64,000 nt of DNA, taken from assembly GCF_008642315.1 (NCBI RefSeq), contig NZ_CP029192.1, positions 1,178,001 through 1,242,000 on the forward strand, read 5' to 3'. A program made the translations under genes and the position numbers. The notes beneath the pieces are model-generated. The model ran no database searches. It saw nothing but the letters and a program-made list of their open reading frames with translations, and had not been told where the DNA came from. The stretch is from Streptomyces venezuelae. Its GTDB lineage: Bacteria; Actinomycetota; Actinomycetes; Streptomycetales; Streptomycetaceae. Position 1 is the stretch's first letter. The number at the start of each line of letters is the position of its first letter. Shown piece by piece: positions 7,636 to 16,344 of this stretch.

Positions 7636-9531
7636 TTGCCAAGGCCGACGAGTTACGAGAGTGCCCACCGCGAGAGCCTCCTGGACCCGACGGCCTTCTG
7701 GGGCCGCGCGGCCGAGGCCGTCGACTGGTACGTGCCGCCCGCCACGGTCCTGGACGCCGAGGCGCCCACCGCGCCCCGGTGGTTCGCGGGCGGTGCGCTG
7801 AACACCTGTCACAACGCCCTGGACCGGCACGTCCTGGCCGGGCACGGAGACCGTACGGCACTGATCCACGACAGCCCCGTCACCGGCACGGTCCGCGGCA
7901 TCACTTACCGGGAACTGCTCGACGAGGTCGCGCGCACCGCGGGAATGCTCACGGAACTCGGCGTCGGCAAGGGCGACACCGTCGTCGTGTATATGCCGAT
8001 GGTGCCCGAGGCGGCCGTCGCGATGCTGGCGTGCGCGCGCATCGGCGCCGTGCACTCCGTGGTGTTCGGGGGCTTCGCGGCGCCCGAGCTCGCGGCCCGC
8101 GTCGACCACGCGCGCCCCAAGGTGGTGCTCTCGGCGTCGTGCGGCATCGAGGTCGACCGGGTCATCGCGTACAAGCCGCTTCTGGACGCCGCGCTGGAGC
8201 AGTGCGCGCACCGCCCGGAGGCCTGCGTGATCCTCCAGCGGCCGCAGGAGCGGGCGGAGTTGCGGGCCGGACGGGACCTCGACTGGGCGGACGCGGTCCG
8301 TACGGCGCCGAGCGTCGACTGTGTGCCGGTGGCCGCCACGGACCCGCTCTACATCCTCTACACCTCCGGCACGACCGGCTCCCCGAAGGGCGTGGTCCGC
8401 GACAACGGCGGCCACGCCGTGGCGCTGCGCTGGAGCATGGAGCACATCTACGACGCCCGGCCCGGCGAGGTCTTCTGGACGGCGTCCGACGTGGGCTGGG
8501 TCGTCGGGCACTCGTACATCGTCTACGCACCGCTGCTCGCCGGCTGCACCACGCTCCTGTACGAGGGCAAGCCGGTCGGCACGCCGGACGCGGGCGCGTT
8601 CTGGCGGGTCGTCGCGCAGCACGGGGTGCGCACCCTGTTCACCGCGCCGACGGCGATCCGTGCCATCAAGCGCGACGACCCGAAGGGCGCGCACCTGGCC
8701 GAGCACGACGTGTCGTCGCTGCGCGCCCTGTTCCTGGCGGGCGAGCGCCTGGACCCCGACACGTACCACTGGGCGCGTGAGCTCCTTGACCTGCCCGTCG
8801 TCGACCACTGGTGGCAGACCGAGACGGGCTGGCCGATCGTCGCCAACCCGCTCGGCATCGAGGCGCTGCCCGCCAGGTCGGGCTCGCCCGGCAGGCCGAT
8901 GCCGGGCTGGGACCTGCGCGTCCTGGACGAGGCGGGCGAGGAGTGCCCGCCCGGCACGGACGGCACCCTCGCCCTGCGCCTGCCGCTCCCGCCGGGCAGT
9001 CTGACCACGCTCTACCGCGACGACGAGCGGTTCGCGGCCACCTATCTGAGCCGCTACCCGGGCCACTATCTGACCGGCGACGGCGGCCATGTCGACGAGG
9101 ACGGCCACGTCTTCGTGATGGGCCGCCTCGACGACGTCATCAACGTGGCGGGGCATCGGCTGTCGACCGGCGCCATGGAAGAGGTGCTCGCCGACCATCC
9201 GGACGTGGCGGAGTGCGCGGTGGTGGGCGTCGCGGACCAGCTCAAGGGCGAGCTGCCGCTCGGCCTGGTCGTGCTGCGCCAGGGCGTGGACCGGCCGGCC
9301 GGCGACGTGGAGGCGGAGCTGCGCTCCTTGGTGCGGAGCCGCATCGGCGCCGTCGCCACCCCGCGCCGGGTGGTGGCCGTGCCGAGGCTGCCCAAGACCC
9401 GCTCCGGGAAGATTCTGCGCGGCACGGTCCGGGCGATCGCCGACGGCCGGGACTACACCGTTCCGGCGACGATCGAGGACATCGGGGTCCTCGACGAGAT
9501 CACCGCGTCCCTGCGGACGGGCGGCCGGTGA
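7636..9531 (+). CDS. prpE: Propionyl-CoA synthetase (AMP-forming acyl-CoA ligase)
   Basis: 631 aa, the usual length of PrpE. It activates propionate (possibly other short acids) to the acyl-CoA through an acyl-adenylate. Visible ANL motifs: YTSGTTGSPKGVVR (A3), WWQTETGWPI (A5), HYLTGDGG (A7), GRLDDVINVAGHRLSTG (A8) and the C-terminal catalytic lysine in PKTRSGKILR (A10). The start is taken as TTG 7636 with CGGAG 7 nt upstream, and the family N-terminus (SYE..HRESLLDPTAFWGRAAEAVDW) begins right after. The stop overlaps the GTG of the ABC transporter by 4 bp (GTGA), so both are co-translated. Confidence 0.9.
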   Translation: MPRPTSYESAHRESLLDPTAFWGRAAEAVDWYVPPATVLDAEAPTAPRWFAGGALNTCHNALDRHVLAGHGDRTALIHDSPVTGTVRGITYRELLDEVARTAGMLTELGVGKGDTVVVYMPMVPEAAVAMLACARIGAVHSVVFGGFAAPELAARVDHARPKVVLSASCGIEVDRVIAYKPLLDAALEQCAHRPEACVILQRPQERAELRAGRDLDWADAVRTAPSVDCVPVAATDPLYILYTSGTTGSPKGVVRDNGGHAVALRWSMEHIYDARPGEVFWTASDVGWVVGHSYIVYAPLLAGCTTLLYEGKPVGTPDAGAFWRVVAQHGVRTLFTAPTAIRAIKRDDPKGAHLAEHDVSSLRALFLAGERLDPDTYHWARELLDLPVVDHWWQTETGWPIVANPLGIEALPARSGSPGRPMPGWDLRVLDEAGEECPPGTDGTLALRLPLPPGSLTTLYRDDERFAATYLSRYPGHYLTGDGGHVDEDGHVFVMGRLDDVINVAGHRLSTGAMEEVLADHPDVAECAVVGVADQLKGELPLGLVVLRQGVDRPAGDVEAELRSLVRSRIGAVATPRRVVAVPRLPKTRSGKILRGTVRAIADGRDYTVPATIEDIGVLDEITASLRTGGR

Positions 9532-11213
9532 CGTCCGTGGACCGGCCGGGCGTGGAGCTCTCGGCGCGCGGCGTCGAACTGGTGCTGCCGGGCGGCGGTG
9601 TGGCGCTGTCCGGGATCGACGTGCCGACGGTCGGGCCCGGGCGCGTGCTGGGTGTCGCGGGCGGCAGCGGCGCGGGCAAGACGCTGCTCCTCGAGGTCCT
9701 TGCGGGGCTGCGGGTGCCGCGCGCCGGGCGGGTGTCGGTGCGGACCGCCGTGGCCGACGGCGGGGCGAGGACGCCGCAGACGTTGCGGTACGGGTTCGTG
9801 CCGCAGGACGACATCGTGCACCGCGCGCTGCCACTGCGGACCGCCCTGGAGTACGCGGCCCGGTTGCGCGGCACCGACCCCGGCGATGTGCCCCTCGTAC
9901 TTGCGGAGTTGGGGCTCGCGGAGGCGGCCGAACAGCCCGTGCGGACGCTCAGCGGAGGCCAGCGCAAGCGGGCGAGCATCGCGATCGAACTGCTCTCCCG
10001 TCCGCGGCTCCTCTTCCTCGACGAGCCGACGTCCGGACTCGATCCGCTCACCGGGGCGCAGCTGACGCAGCACCTCCTACGGCTCGCGGCGAGCGGCGTC
10101 ACCGTCGTGTTCACCACGCACACGCCCGCCGATCTGCACCACTGCGACCAGGTGCTGTTCATCGCGCCGAACGGCAGACCCGGCCCCTGCGGCACCCCGG
10201 CCGAGCTGCTGCGGCTGTCGCCCGACGGGACGTTCGAGGCCCTGTACGCCGTGGAGGTGCCGACAGCGGACGGCGGGTCGCGGCACCAGCACGAACCGGC
10301 GGCGCCCGCCGCTCGCCCCCGCTTCTCCCCCGCCACCGGCCGCCTGCGCCAGTGGGCCGTCCTGACCGGCCGTGACCTGCGGCTGCTGCGGCACGACCGG
10401 CTGACCGCCGCCATCACCATCGGGTCGCCGCTCATCATCATCGCGATGTTCGCGCTGCTGTTCCGCCCCGGTGCCTTCGACCCCGGCGATCCGTCGCCCG
10501 CGGCCTCCGCGATGGTGCTGTTCTGGATCGCGTTCGGCGCCTTCTTCTTCGGGCTCGCCTATGGACTCCCGCAGATCTGCGGCGAGTTGGCGGTGGTGCG
10601 CAGGGAGCGCAGGACGGTACTGCGGTTGTGGCCCTATCTGCTGGCCAAGCTCACCGTCCTCGGGCCCGTCCTGCTCCTCGCGGACGCGCTGCTGCTCGTG
10701 GTGCTGCGCGCCCTCGACCGGCTGCCGAGCGCCGAACTCTCTGTCCACGCCTCGCTGTTCGTGACGACGGCGCTGGCGTCGTTCGCGGCGCTCGCGCTCG
10801 GCCTGTGCTGTTCGGCCCTGGTCTCCGAACCGAGCCAGGCGGCGCTGGTGCTGCCGCTGCTGTGCTTCCCTCAGGTGCTGTTCTCGGGGGCGTTCGTGCC
10901 GGTGCCCGGGATGGCCGCGGGCGGGCGGTGGATCAGTGTCGCGATGACCAACCGGTGGGCGTTCGAGGCCCTGGGCTCCGGGGCCGGTCTGGAGGAGCTG
11001 TGGCGGGGCGGCGGCGCGGAGGGCCGGGCGCTGCTCGACTCGTACGGGGAGACCTTCGGGCATCCGGCGTGGGTGGGCTGGGTGATCCTCGCCGGGTGCG
11101 CCGTGGCGCTGCTCGTCGTGGCGTGGCTGGTGCTGCGACGGCGCTGTCCCGCGTCGACCCACCGGCTCGGCGAGGCCCTCAGCACGTCAGACGGGGGGCC
11201 AGGTCGCCCCTGA
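9528..11213 (+). CDS. ABCG-type half transporter (ATPase fused to permease)
   Basis: 561 aa. An N-terminal nucleotide-binding domain (Walker A GGSGAGKT, signature LSGGQRKR, Walker B LLFLDEPTSGLD, H-loop TTHT) is followed by an ABC2-type membrane domain with six predicted spans from about residue 295. This NBD-TMD order is that of the White/ABCG class, usually lipid or drug exporters acting as dimers. It is coupled to prpE by a 4-bp overlap, so it may export a product of acyl-CoA metabolism; the substrate is unknown. Its last 35 bp also encode the end of the convergent aminotransferase. Confidence 0.88.
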   Translation: MTSVDRPGVELSARGVELVLPGGGVALSGIDVPTVGPGRVLGVAGGSGAGKTLLLEVLAGLRVPRAGRVSVRTAVADGGARTPQTLRYGFVPQDDIVHRALPLRTALEYAARLRGTDPGDVPLVLAELGLAEAAEQPVRTLSGGQRKRASIAIELLSRPRLLFLDEPTSGLDPLTGAQLTQHLLRLAASGVTVVFTTHTPADLHHCDQVLFIAPNGRPGPCGTPAELLRLSPDGTFEALYAVEVPTADGGSRHQHEPAAPAARPRFSPATGRLRQWAVLTGRDLRLLRHDRLTAAITIGSPLIIIAMFALLFRPGAFDPGDPSPAASAMVLFWIAFGAFFFGLAYGLPQICGELAVVRRERRTVLRLWPYLLAKLTVLGPVLLLADALLLVVLRALDRLPSAELSVHASLFVTTALASFAALALGLCCSALVSEPSQAALVLPLLCFPQVLFSGAFVPVPGMAAGGRWISVAMTNRWAFEALGSGAGLEELWRGGGAEGRALLDSYGETFGHPAWVGWVILAGCAVALLVVAWLVLRRRCPASTHRLGEALSTSDGGPGRP

Positions 11214-12579
11214 CCGGGGTGGCGGCGGCGAAGGTGGCGTACAGGAAATCGAGGAAGCCGTCGATGTCCTCGGTGACGTTCGCGATGCCGGGCGAGACGC
11301 GCACGGCGCCGCCGGAGGGCAGGCCGAGGCGCCGGATGTAGCCGTCGATGGTCTCGGCGCGCCACCGCTCCGTGCCGGTGCGCCGGAGCAGGCGCGGCGC
11401 GATGGTGAAGGCCTCTTCCCCCGCGCCCGGGTTGCAGAAGCAGCCGGTGCGGACCGAGATGCCCGCCGCGGCGCACTCGCGGGCCACGATCCGTTCGTCG
11501 ACGACCTTGCCGCGGGTGTCCAGGACGTTCAGGGCGACCGTCCCGCCGCGCCCGGCGGTGCCGCGCGGGCCGTAGACGCGCACGAGCGGCCTGCCGCCCG
11601 GGTGCCGTAACTCGGCGAGTCCCCGCAGCAGGCGTCCGGTCAGCCGGTTCACGTGCGCGCCCACGGCTTCGGCGCCCACCTCGTCGTACCAGTCGAGTCC
11701 GGTGGTCACCTGCGGGACGGCGTGGAAGTCGGGGGTGCCGTCCTCGAAGGCGGCGGGGGCCTGCGCCATGCGGTGCCAGCGCGCCCGTGCGCTGACGACC
11801 TGGATCGTGCCGCCCGCGAACCAGGGGCGGCGCAGTCCGGCGAGCGCCTCGCGCCGGGCCACCAGGCTGCCCACGCCGGAGGGGTAGCCGAAGACCTTGT
11901 ACCAGCTGGCGACCACGAAGTCCGCGGGCGTCCGGCGCAGGGACAGCTTGCCGGTCGGCAGGTACGCCGCCGCGTCGAGGAGCGTGTGCCATCCGGCCGC
12001 CCTGGCCCGCGCTGTCCACTCCAACGGATGCCGTACGCCGGTGAAGTTGCTCTGCGCCGGATAGCAGAACAGGCCTCGGCGCCGCCCGTCGAGTGCCCTG
12101 CGCACGGCCGCTCCGGAGACCCGCAGTTCGTCGCCCGTGAACGGTACGAGGCCGACCTTGGCGTGTGCGGCGCGCGCGAACTCCCGTACTCCGTTGACGG
12201 AGTTGTGGTTGTCCTGGGTGAGGAGCAGCGATGCCGAGCGGCGGTGGAACGGGTAGGCCTCGGCGACCAGTTTGACGGCCTGCGAGGCGTTGGCCGTGAA
12301 CACCACCGTGTACTCGGCGGGATCCGCGTCGAGGAACCGCAGGACCCGCAGCCTGGCCTCCTCGATCAGCTCGGTCGACGCCGTGGACGCGGGGCTCTCG
12401 GTGTGCGGGTTGCCGAACGCCCGCCCGCTCAGCCGCGCGGCCTGCGCCCGCACGAGGCCGCGGGGCGCGGGTGCTGCGCCGGTGTGGTCCAGATAGATCT
12501 GCCGCGTCTCGTCGAGGTAGGCGAAGTCCGTCGCGCGCAGCCGCGCGAAGACGCCCTCGTCCGCTCCGATCTCCCCCAC
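11179..12579 (-). CDS. Class V PLP aminotransferase-like protein with a TTA codon
   Basis: 466 aa fold-type I PLP enzyme of the cysteine desulfurase/molybdenum cofactor sulfurase-like branch. It has IYLDHTGAAPAP at the N-terminus, a D(A)AAYLPTGKL aspartate region, the PLP lysine in SWYKVFGYP and a late cysteine in RTGCFCNPGAGEEAF, where desulfurases carry their active-site Cys. A sulfur-transfer role is therefore plausible but not proven. GTG 12579 is preferred (GGACGGGGGCGGA upstream); GTG 12597 is possible. Leu in AELRHPGG is encoded by TTA (11608-11610), implying dependence on the bldA tRNA. Its 3' end overlaps the convergent ABC gene by 35 bp. Confidence 0.82.
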   Translation of the reverse strand: MGEIGADEGVFARLRATDFAYLDETRQIYLDHTGAAPAPRGLVRAQAARLSGRAFGNPHTESPASTASTELIEEARLRVLRFLDADPAEYTVVFTANASQAVKLVAEAYPFHRRSASLLLTQDNHNSVNGVREFARAAHAKVGLVPFTGDELRVSGAAVRRALDGRRRGLFCYPAQSNFTGVRHPLEWTARARAAGWHTLLDAAAYLPTGKLSLRRTPADFVVASWYKVFGYPSGVGSLVARREALAGLRRPWFAGGTIQVVSARARWHRMAQAPAAFEDGTPDFHAVPQVTTGLDWYDEVGAEAVGAHVNRLTGRLLRGLAELRHPGGRPLVRVYGPRGTAGRGGTVALNVLDTRGKVVDERIVARECAAAGISVRTGCFCNPGAGEEAFTIAPRLLRRTGTERWRAETIDGYIRRLGLPSGGAVRVSPGIANVTEDIDGFLDFLYATFAAATPVRGDLAPRLTC

Positions 12580-12719
12580 TCCGCCCCCGTCCCGCACGCG
12601 CGGCGCCCCGGCCGCGCGCGTCCGTCCGCCGCGCCTGCCCGCAGCGTCCGCCTTCCGTCCCCGCCTGTCCAGACGGCCCCGGGCGGTCGATGGTTGCGGG
12701 CACGGCGGGCCCGGGTGGT

Positions 12720-13553
12720 TCAGGAACCGGAGTGGATCTGCATCTTGAGGGCGTCGATGTTGCGGAAGCCCTTCGCCTCCACGTGGTCCCCCGAGCTCTC
12801 GCCGCGGATGCGCCGTCCGAACCACGGCACCAGGTACTCGCGCGCCCAGTGGATGTCGTCGCGGCGCACCTCCAGCGTGCCGCGCGGCGGCAGCGGGGGC
12901 CACGGCTGGTCGGGGTCGGCGGGCACGTCGAGTCCGAGGACCTGACCGGCCCGCAGCGCGACGCGCGTGTGGCCCTCGGCGGAGAGGTGCAGCCGGTCGC
13001 CGTCCCAGGCCCTGCGGTCCTGGACGGTCTTGAGGGACCACAGGTCGAGGACGGGGCAGCCGTAGCGGTCCGCGATGGCACGGACATGCATGTTGTACGT
13101 GGCGATCTTGCCGCGCAGGTGCTTGAGCACCGCGACGCCGCGGGTGTCGAAGCCGGTGGTCACCATGACCGTGCCGACCGCCGACGAGAGGTCGGCGACG
13201 GCGCGCTCGAACCGCTCGGCGACCTCGTCGGGGTCGGTGCCGGGCCGGATGATGTCGTTGCCCCCGGCGCAGAAGGTCACCAGGTCGGGGGCGAGCTCCT
13301 TGGCGCGCGGCAGCTGGTCCTCGACGATCTGGTCGAGGAGCTTGCCGCGGACGGCGAGGTTGGCGTACCGGAAGGTGTGCTCGGGCACCCGGTCGTCCAG
13401 CAGGACCGCGAGGCGGTCGGCCCAGCCGACGAAGGTTCCGTCGGGCGCCGGGTCGCCCACGCCTTCGGTGAAGCTGTCGCCGACCGCTGCGTAGGAGTTG
13501 ATTACGCCGTTGTTGATGGGGTGATTGATGAAGGTTGTCGACTCTGCGCTCAC
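12720..13553 (-). CDS. SGNH/GDSL-family hydrolase
   Basis: 277 aa cytosolic esterase/lipase-like protein. The catalytic blocks are in order: GDSFTEG (Ser, block I) near residue 26, NLAVRG (Gly, block II), GGNDI (Asn, block III) and DRLHLS (Asp/His, block V). No signal peptide is seen, so it likely acts on an intracellular ester. The start is GTG 13553 with GAAGGA 9-10 nt upstream. It reads away from the ArsR-SRPBCC gene across a 227-bp divergent region. A 140-bp gap separates it from the aminotransferase downstream. Confidence 0.9.
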   Translation of the reverse strand: MSAESTTFINHPINNGVINSYAAVGDSFTEGVGDPAPDGTFVGWADRLAVLLDDRVPEHTFRYANLAVRGKLLDQIVEDQLPRAKELAPDLVTFCAGGNDIIRPGTDPDEVAERFERAVADLSSAVGTVMVTTGFDTRGVAVLKHLRGKIATYNMHVRAIADRYGCPVLDLWSLKTVQDRRAWDGDRLHLSAEGHTRVALRAGQVLGLDVPADPDQPWPPLPPRGTLEVRRDDIHWAREYLVPWFGRRIRGESSGDHVEAKGFRNIDALKMQIHSGS

Positions 13554-13708
13554 GACGTCACATCCTTCACCTCCCTAAGTGACCTACGCCACCGTAGGGA
13601 GGGGTTGACGGTGCGTGAGATAAGCCACCGGTCAAGATTCACCCAATTTCGGAATAAGCCTCGGCTTCAACCATCGGCCTCTCTCCTGGTCGGCATACAG
13701 CCCTCCGA

Positions 13709-13738
13709 TTGACATGCAGCCGTTCGGCTGCCCATTAT
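13709..13738 (+). promoter_or_regulatory. Sigma-70 promoter of the ArsR-SRPBCC gene
   Basis: A consensus -35 TTGACA (13709-13714) and a -10 CATTAT (13733-13738) are separated by 18 bp. The predicted start of transcription is near 13745. It has one regulator dyad inside the spacer and another on the transcription start, so repression by promoter occlusion is expected. Confidence 0.7.
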
Positions 13739-13760
13739 GAAAGTGCAGCCGCCCGGCTGC
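13716..13760. promoter_or_regulatory. Twin operator dyads for an ArsR-type repressor
   Basis: Two copies of GCAGCCG-NN-CGGCTGC (13716-13731 with TT, 13745-13760 with CC), perfect 7-bp arms, 29 bp apart. The first lies between -35 and -10, the second at the expected start of transcription. They immediately precede the ArsR-SRPBCC coding region, so autoregulation is the simple reading. Confidence 0.75.
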
Positions 13761-13780
13761 ATGACTGGGGGTGGCAGAAG

Positions 13781-14566
13781 GTGGACGCGGCGTTCAAGGC
13801 GCTGGCCGATCCGAGCCGACGGCAGCTGCTGGACCGGCTGCGGGACCGCAACGGACAGACCCTGCGGGAGCTGTGCGCGGGTCTGGACATGGCCAGGCAG
13901 TCGGTGAGCAAGCACCTCGCCGTACTGGAGGCCGCCGAGCTCGTGACCACGGTGCGGCAGGGGCGGGAGAAGCTGCACTACCTGAACGCCGCTCCGATCA
14001 ACGCCATCGCCGAGCGATGGATCAACCGGTTCGACCGCGAACGGGCGCACGCCCTCGCGGACCTGAAGAGAGCATTGGAGCAACCGACCATGGGCAGCGA
14101 CAGCACGACCTTCGTGTACACGACATACATCCGCACCACCCCGGAGCGGCTCTGGCAGGCCCTGACCGACCCGGCCTTCACCCGCCGGTACTGGGGCGTG
14201 GGCTTCGACACCGACTGGACACCGGGGTCGACGATGACCTGGACCGAGACGGGCGCCACCACGGAGGACCCCGAGCAGGTCGTCCTCGTCCACGAACCGC
14301 ACCGCAGACTCGCCTACACCTGGCACACCTTCAGCACGCAGTGGGCCGAGGCCAACAACATCGACGAGGAGCTGCGCGCACGGCTCGCGAGCGAGCGCCG
14401 TTCGCGGGTCACCTTCGACCTGGAGCCCGAGGGCGATCAGGTGAAGCTGACCGTCACGCACGAGTTCGACGGAGCGGGCACGCTGCAGTCCATGTGCAGC
14501 CAGGGCTGGCCGGCCATCCTCTCCAGCCTCAAGACCCTCCTGGAGACCGGCGAACCCCTGGCCTGA
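13781..14566 (+). CDS. ArsR-type winged-helix regulator fused to an SRPBCC (AHSA1) domain
   Basis: 261 aa. Residues 1 to about 90 are an ArsR-like winged helix (FKALADPSRRQLLDRL, then the recognition helix in MARQSVSKHLAVLE). No CxC metal site is seen. From about residue 105 an SRPBCC/AHSA1 domain follows (TTYIRTTPERLWQALTDPAFTRRYW), a hydrophobic-cavity ligand fold. In most genomes the two are separate adjacent genes; here they form one protein, so the cavity may act as built-in ligand sensor. GTG 13781 is the first start downstream of the mapped promoter; frame extension to 13709 would run into the -35 box. Confidence 0.85.
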   Translation: MDAAFKALADPSRRQLLDRLRDRNGQTLRELCAGLDMARQSVSKHLAVLEAAELVTTVRQGREKLHYLNAAPINAIAERWINRFDRERAHALADLKRALEQPTMGSDSTTFVYTTYIRTTPERLWQALTDPAFTRRYWGVGFDTDWTPGSTMTWTETGATTEDPEQVVLVHEPHRRLAYTWHTFSTQWAEANNIDEELRARLASERRSRVTFDLEPEGDQVKLTVTHEFDGAGTLQSMCSQGWPAILSSLKTLLETGEPLA

Positions 14567-14594
14567 CGCGTCACGAGAGGGCCTCCGCCGGGAC

Positions 14595-14625
14595 TTGATT
14601 GCCTCAGGAAGCCATGTCGTATCGT
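14595..14625 (+). promoter_or_regulatory. Possible promoter of the phosphatase gene
   Basis: TTGATT (14595-14600) followed by CGTATC or TATCGT (14618-14625) at 17-19 bp spacing, about 55 nt before the GTG. Weak -10, low confidence. Confidence 0.3.
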
Positions 14626-14677
14626 CGAAGACGCATCTACCGGCGAGCCGCGCCGGCGCAGAGCCCGAGGAGAGCCC

Positions 14678-15502
14678 GTGACGCAGGAGTCCCCGCCGAC
14701 AGAGCTGGCAGCGCTGGTGGAGCTGTCGGAGCCCGACCTCGCCGGAGTGCGCAATTTCCGTGACGTGGGCGGCCTGCCGACCGTGGACGGCCGGCGCGTC
14801 CGCCGGGGCACGCTCTTCCGCAGCGGTCATCTGGCGCACGCCACCGCCGACGACGCCGCGTTCCTCTCCTCGCTGGGCCTGCACACGATCTTCGACTTCC
14901 GCAACGCCGCCGACCAGCGCCTCGAGGGGCCCGACGTCGAGCTGCCCGGCGTGCGGAACGTGAATCTGCCGCTGACCGACCCGGCCGACGGCGCCGAGTT
15001 CTGGAGGATGGTGCGCGACGGCGACCTCGACCAGCTGCGCTCGATCCTCTCCGACGGCAGGGCCGCCGACCGCATGGGCGCCGCGTACCGGGCGATCATC
15101 AAGGAGCGCACCGCCGAGCACAGCCAGGTCCTGCACGCGCTCGCCGAGGACAGCGTGCCGGCCCTGATGCACTGTGCGGCGGGCAAGGACCGCGCGGGCC
15201 TGTCCATAGCCGTCGCGCTCCTCGCCGTGGGCGTGGAGCGCGAGGCGATCGAGGCGGACTACCTCAAGTCGAACGTGAAGCACCGCCGCTACAAGGTGCA
15301 CCGCTCGGACAGCTCGGCCGACGCGATGTCGCCCGAGGTCATGGAGCTCCTCGACCCTCTCTTCGACGCCCGCGCCGAGTACCTGGCGGCGGCATACGAG
15401 ACCATCGAGGAGACCTGGGGCGACGTGGACACGTACCTCTCCGCGGGTCTGGAGCTCAGCCCCGAGACCCGCGAGCGGCTGCGCGAACGCCTCCTCGACT
15501 GA
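14678..15502 (+). CDS. Tyrosine/serine protein phosphatase (PTP-like)
   Basis: 274 aa. The signature HCAAGKDRAG places the nucleophile at Cys166 and the phosphate-binding Arg at 172 (CX5R). The N-terminal NFRDVGG and RRGTLFRSGHL motifs mark the bacterial tyrosine/dual-specificity phosphatase family of MptpB type, in which phosphoinositide activity is also known. No signal peptide is present, so a cytosolic role is likely. GTG 14678 has GAGGAGAG about 4 nt upstream. It is convergent with the XRE operon, 16 bp between stops. Confidence 0.9.
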   Translation: MTQESPPTELAALVELSEPDLAGVRNFRDVGGLPTVDGRRVRRGTLFRSGHLAHATADDAAFLSSLGLHTIFDFRNAADQRLEGPDVELPGVRNVNLPLTDPADGAEFWRMVRDGDLDQLRSILSDGRAADRMGAAYRAIIKERTAEHSQVLHALAEDSVPALMHCAAGKDRAGLSIAVALLAVGVEREAIEADYLKSNVKHRRYKVHRSDSSADAMSPEVMELLDPLFDARAEYLAAAYETIEETWGDVDTYLSAGLELSPETRERLRERLLD

Positions 15503-15518
15503 GCGGGGCGAGCGGGCG

Positions 15519-15692
15519 CTACTGGTTGTTCGCGCCCACTTCGAAGAGCAGGTAGAGGAAGGCCGCGAAGAGGTGGCCGACCGCCACATAGATGATCAGT
15601 CGGACCCAGAGCGCTCGGGGGAACTTCTCCTCCATGGTGTTGCGGGCGGGCCGCTCCGGCTGAACAGGGCCCTGCTGTTCCGGTTCCGTCAT
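15519..15692 (-). CDS. Small single-span membrane protein (DUF6126-like)
   Basis: 57 aa: a polar, Pro/Glu-rich N-terminus of about 20 residues, then one membrane helix (ALWVRLIIYVAVGHLFAAFLYLLF) and a short tail. I associate such proteins with a partner XRE-cupin regulator in Streptomyces; the exact family name is from memory. Its ATG overlaps the stop of the upstream XRE-cupin gene by 4 bp (ATGA), so the two are translationally coupled. The role is unknown; it may be the regulated membrane target or a modulator. Confidence 0.75.
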   Translation of the reverse strand: MTEPEQQGPVQPERPARNTMEEKFPRALWVRLIIYVAVGHLFAAFLYLLFEVGANNQ

Positions 15693-16324
15693 GTCGGGTC
15701 TCCCTGGGTGGGGCCGCCGAGGCACAGCGCGGTGGCGGGGCTCTGCAGCAGCGTGTGGACGAACAGGAGGTCGGCGCCGGCCGGGTCGGCGGCGGCGATC
15801 CGGTGCGGGGTCAGCGAGTCGAAGTGCGCGCTGTCCCCGGGCGCGAGGACGTGCACCGTGTCCCCCAGGTGCAGCCGCAGCCGCCCCTTCAGGACGTACA
15901 GCCACTCCTCGCCGGGGTGGACGCGCACGATGTCGCCCTGCGCCCCGTGCGGGACGTGGACGCGCAGTGCCTGCATGCCGCGGCCCGGGGCGCCCGCCTG
16001 CCAGTAGGTCCAGCCGCCCGCCGCGGTCGGTTCCATGTCCGGGGCGCGGACGACCGCGTCCCGGTCGGCGACCGTCTCGCCGAGCAGTTCCGAGACCGTC
16101 GTACCGTAGACCCGTGCGAGGGTGAGCAGCATCGGCAGGGAAGGCTGGCGCTGCCCGGTCTCCAGGCGGGAGAGATGGGCGGGCGACAGCCCGGCCGTGC
16201 GGGCCGCGGCCTCCAGGGTCAGGGAGGCGCGGCGGCGCAGTTCACGCAGCTGGGGCGCCACGGCGGGGAGCGCGTCGGCCGCCTCGGGCGGCTCGGCGGG
16301 CTCCTTGGGCTCGGCAGGGCTCAT
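15689..16324 (-). CDS. XRE-family regulator with C-terminal cupin sensor
   Basis: 211 aa. A Cro/C1-type helix-turn-helix at about residues 25-80 (LTLEAAARTAGLSPAHLSRLETGQRQPS) is followed by a cupin_2 barrel at about 125-205 (HPGEEWLYVLKGRLRLHLGDTVHVLAPGDSAHFDSLTPH). This is the SutR/PuuR-like architecture in which a small molecule binds the cupin. It is coupled to the small membrane protein gene by a 4-bp overlap. Two TTGCC-N5-GGCAA dyads lie 21-55 bp upstream of its ATG, probably its own operator. It sits just beyond hpnO, and a role in hopanoid control is possible but only positional. Confidence 0.88.
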   Translation of the reverse strand: MSPAEPKEPAEPPEAADALPAVAPQLRELRRRASLTLEAAARTAGLSPAHLSRLETGQRQPSLPMLLTLARVYGTTVSELLGETVADRDAVVRAPDMEPTAAGGWTYWQAGAPGRGMQALRVHVPHGAQGDIVRVHPGEEWLYVLKGRLRLHLGDTVHVLAPGDSAHFDSLTPHRIAAADPAGADLLFVHTLLQSPATALCLGGPTQGDPT

Positions 16325-16344
16325 GGGTTGATTGAGCCAGAGCC

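Noticed and set aside
13709..13780. TTG start at 13709 for the ArsR-SRPBCC protein
   Set aside because: That TTG is part of a TTGACA -35 box, upstream of the expected transcription start.
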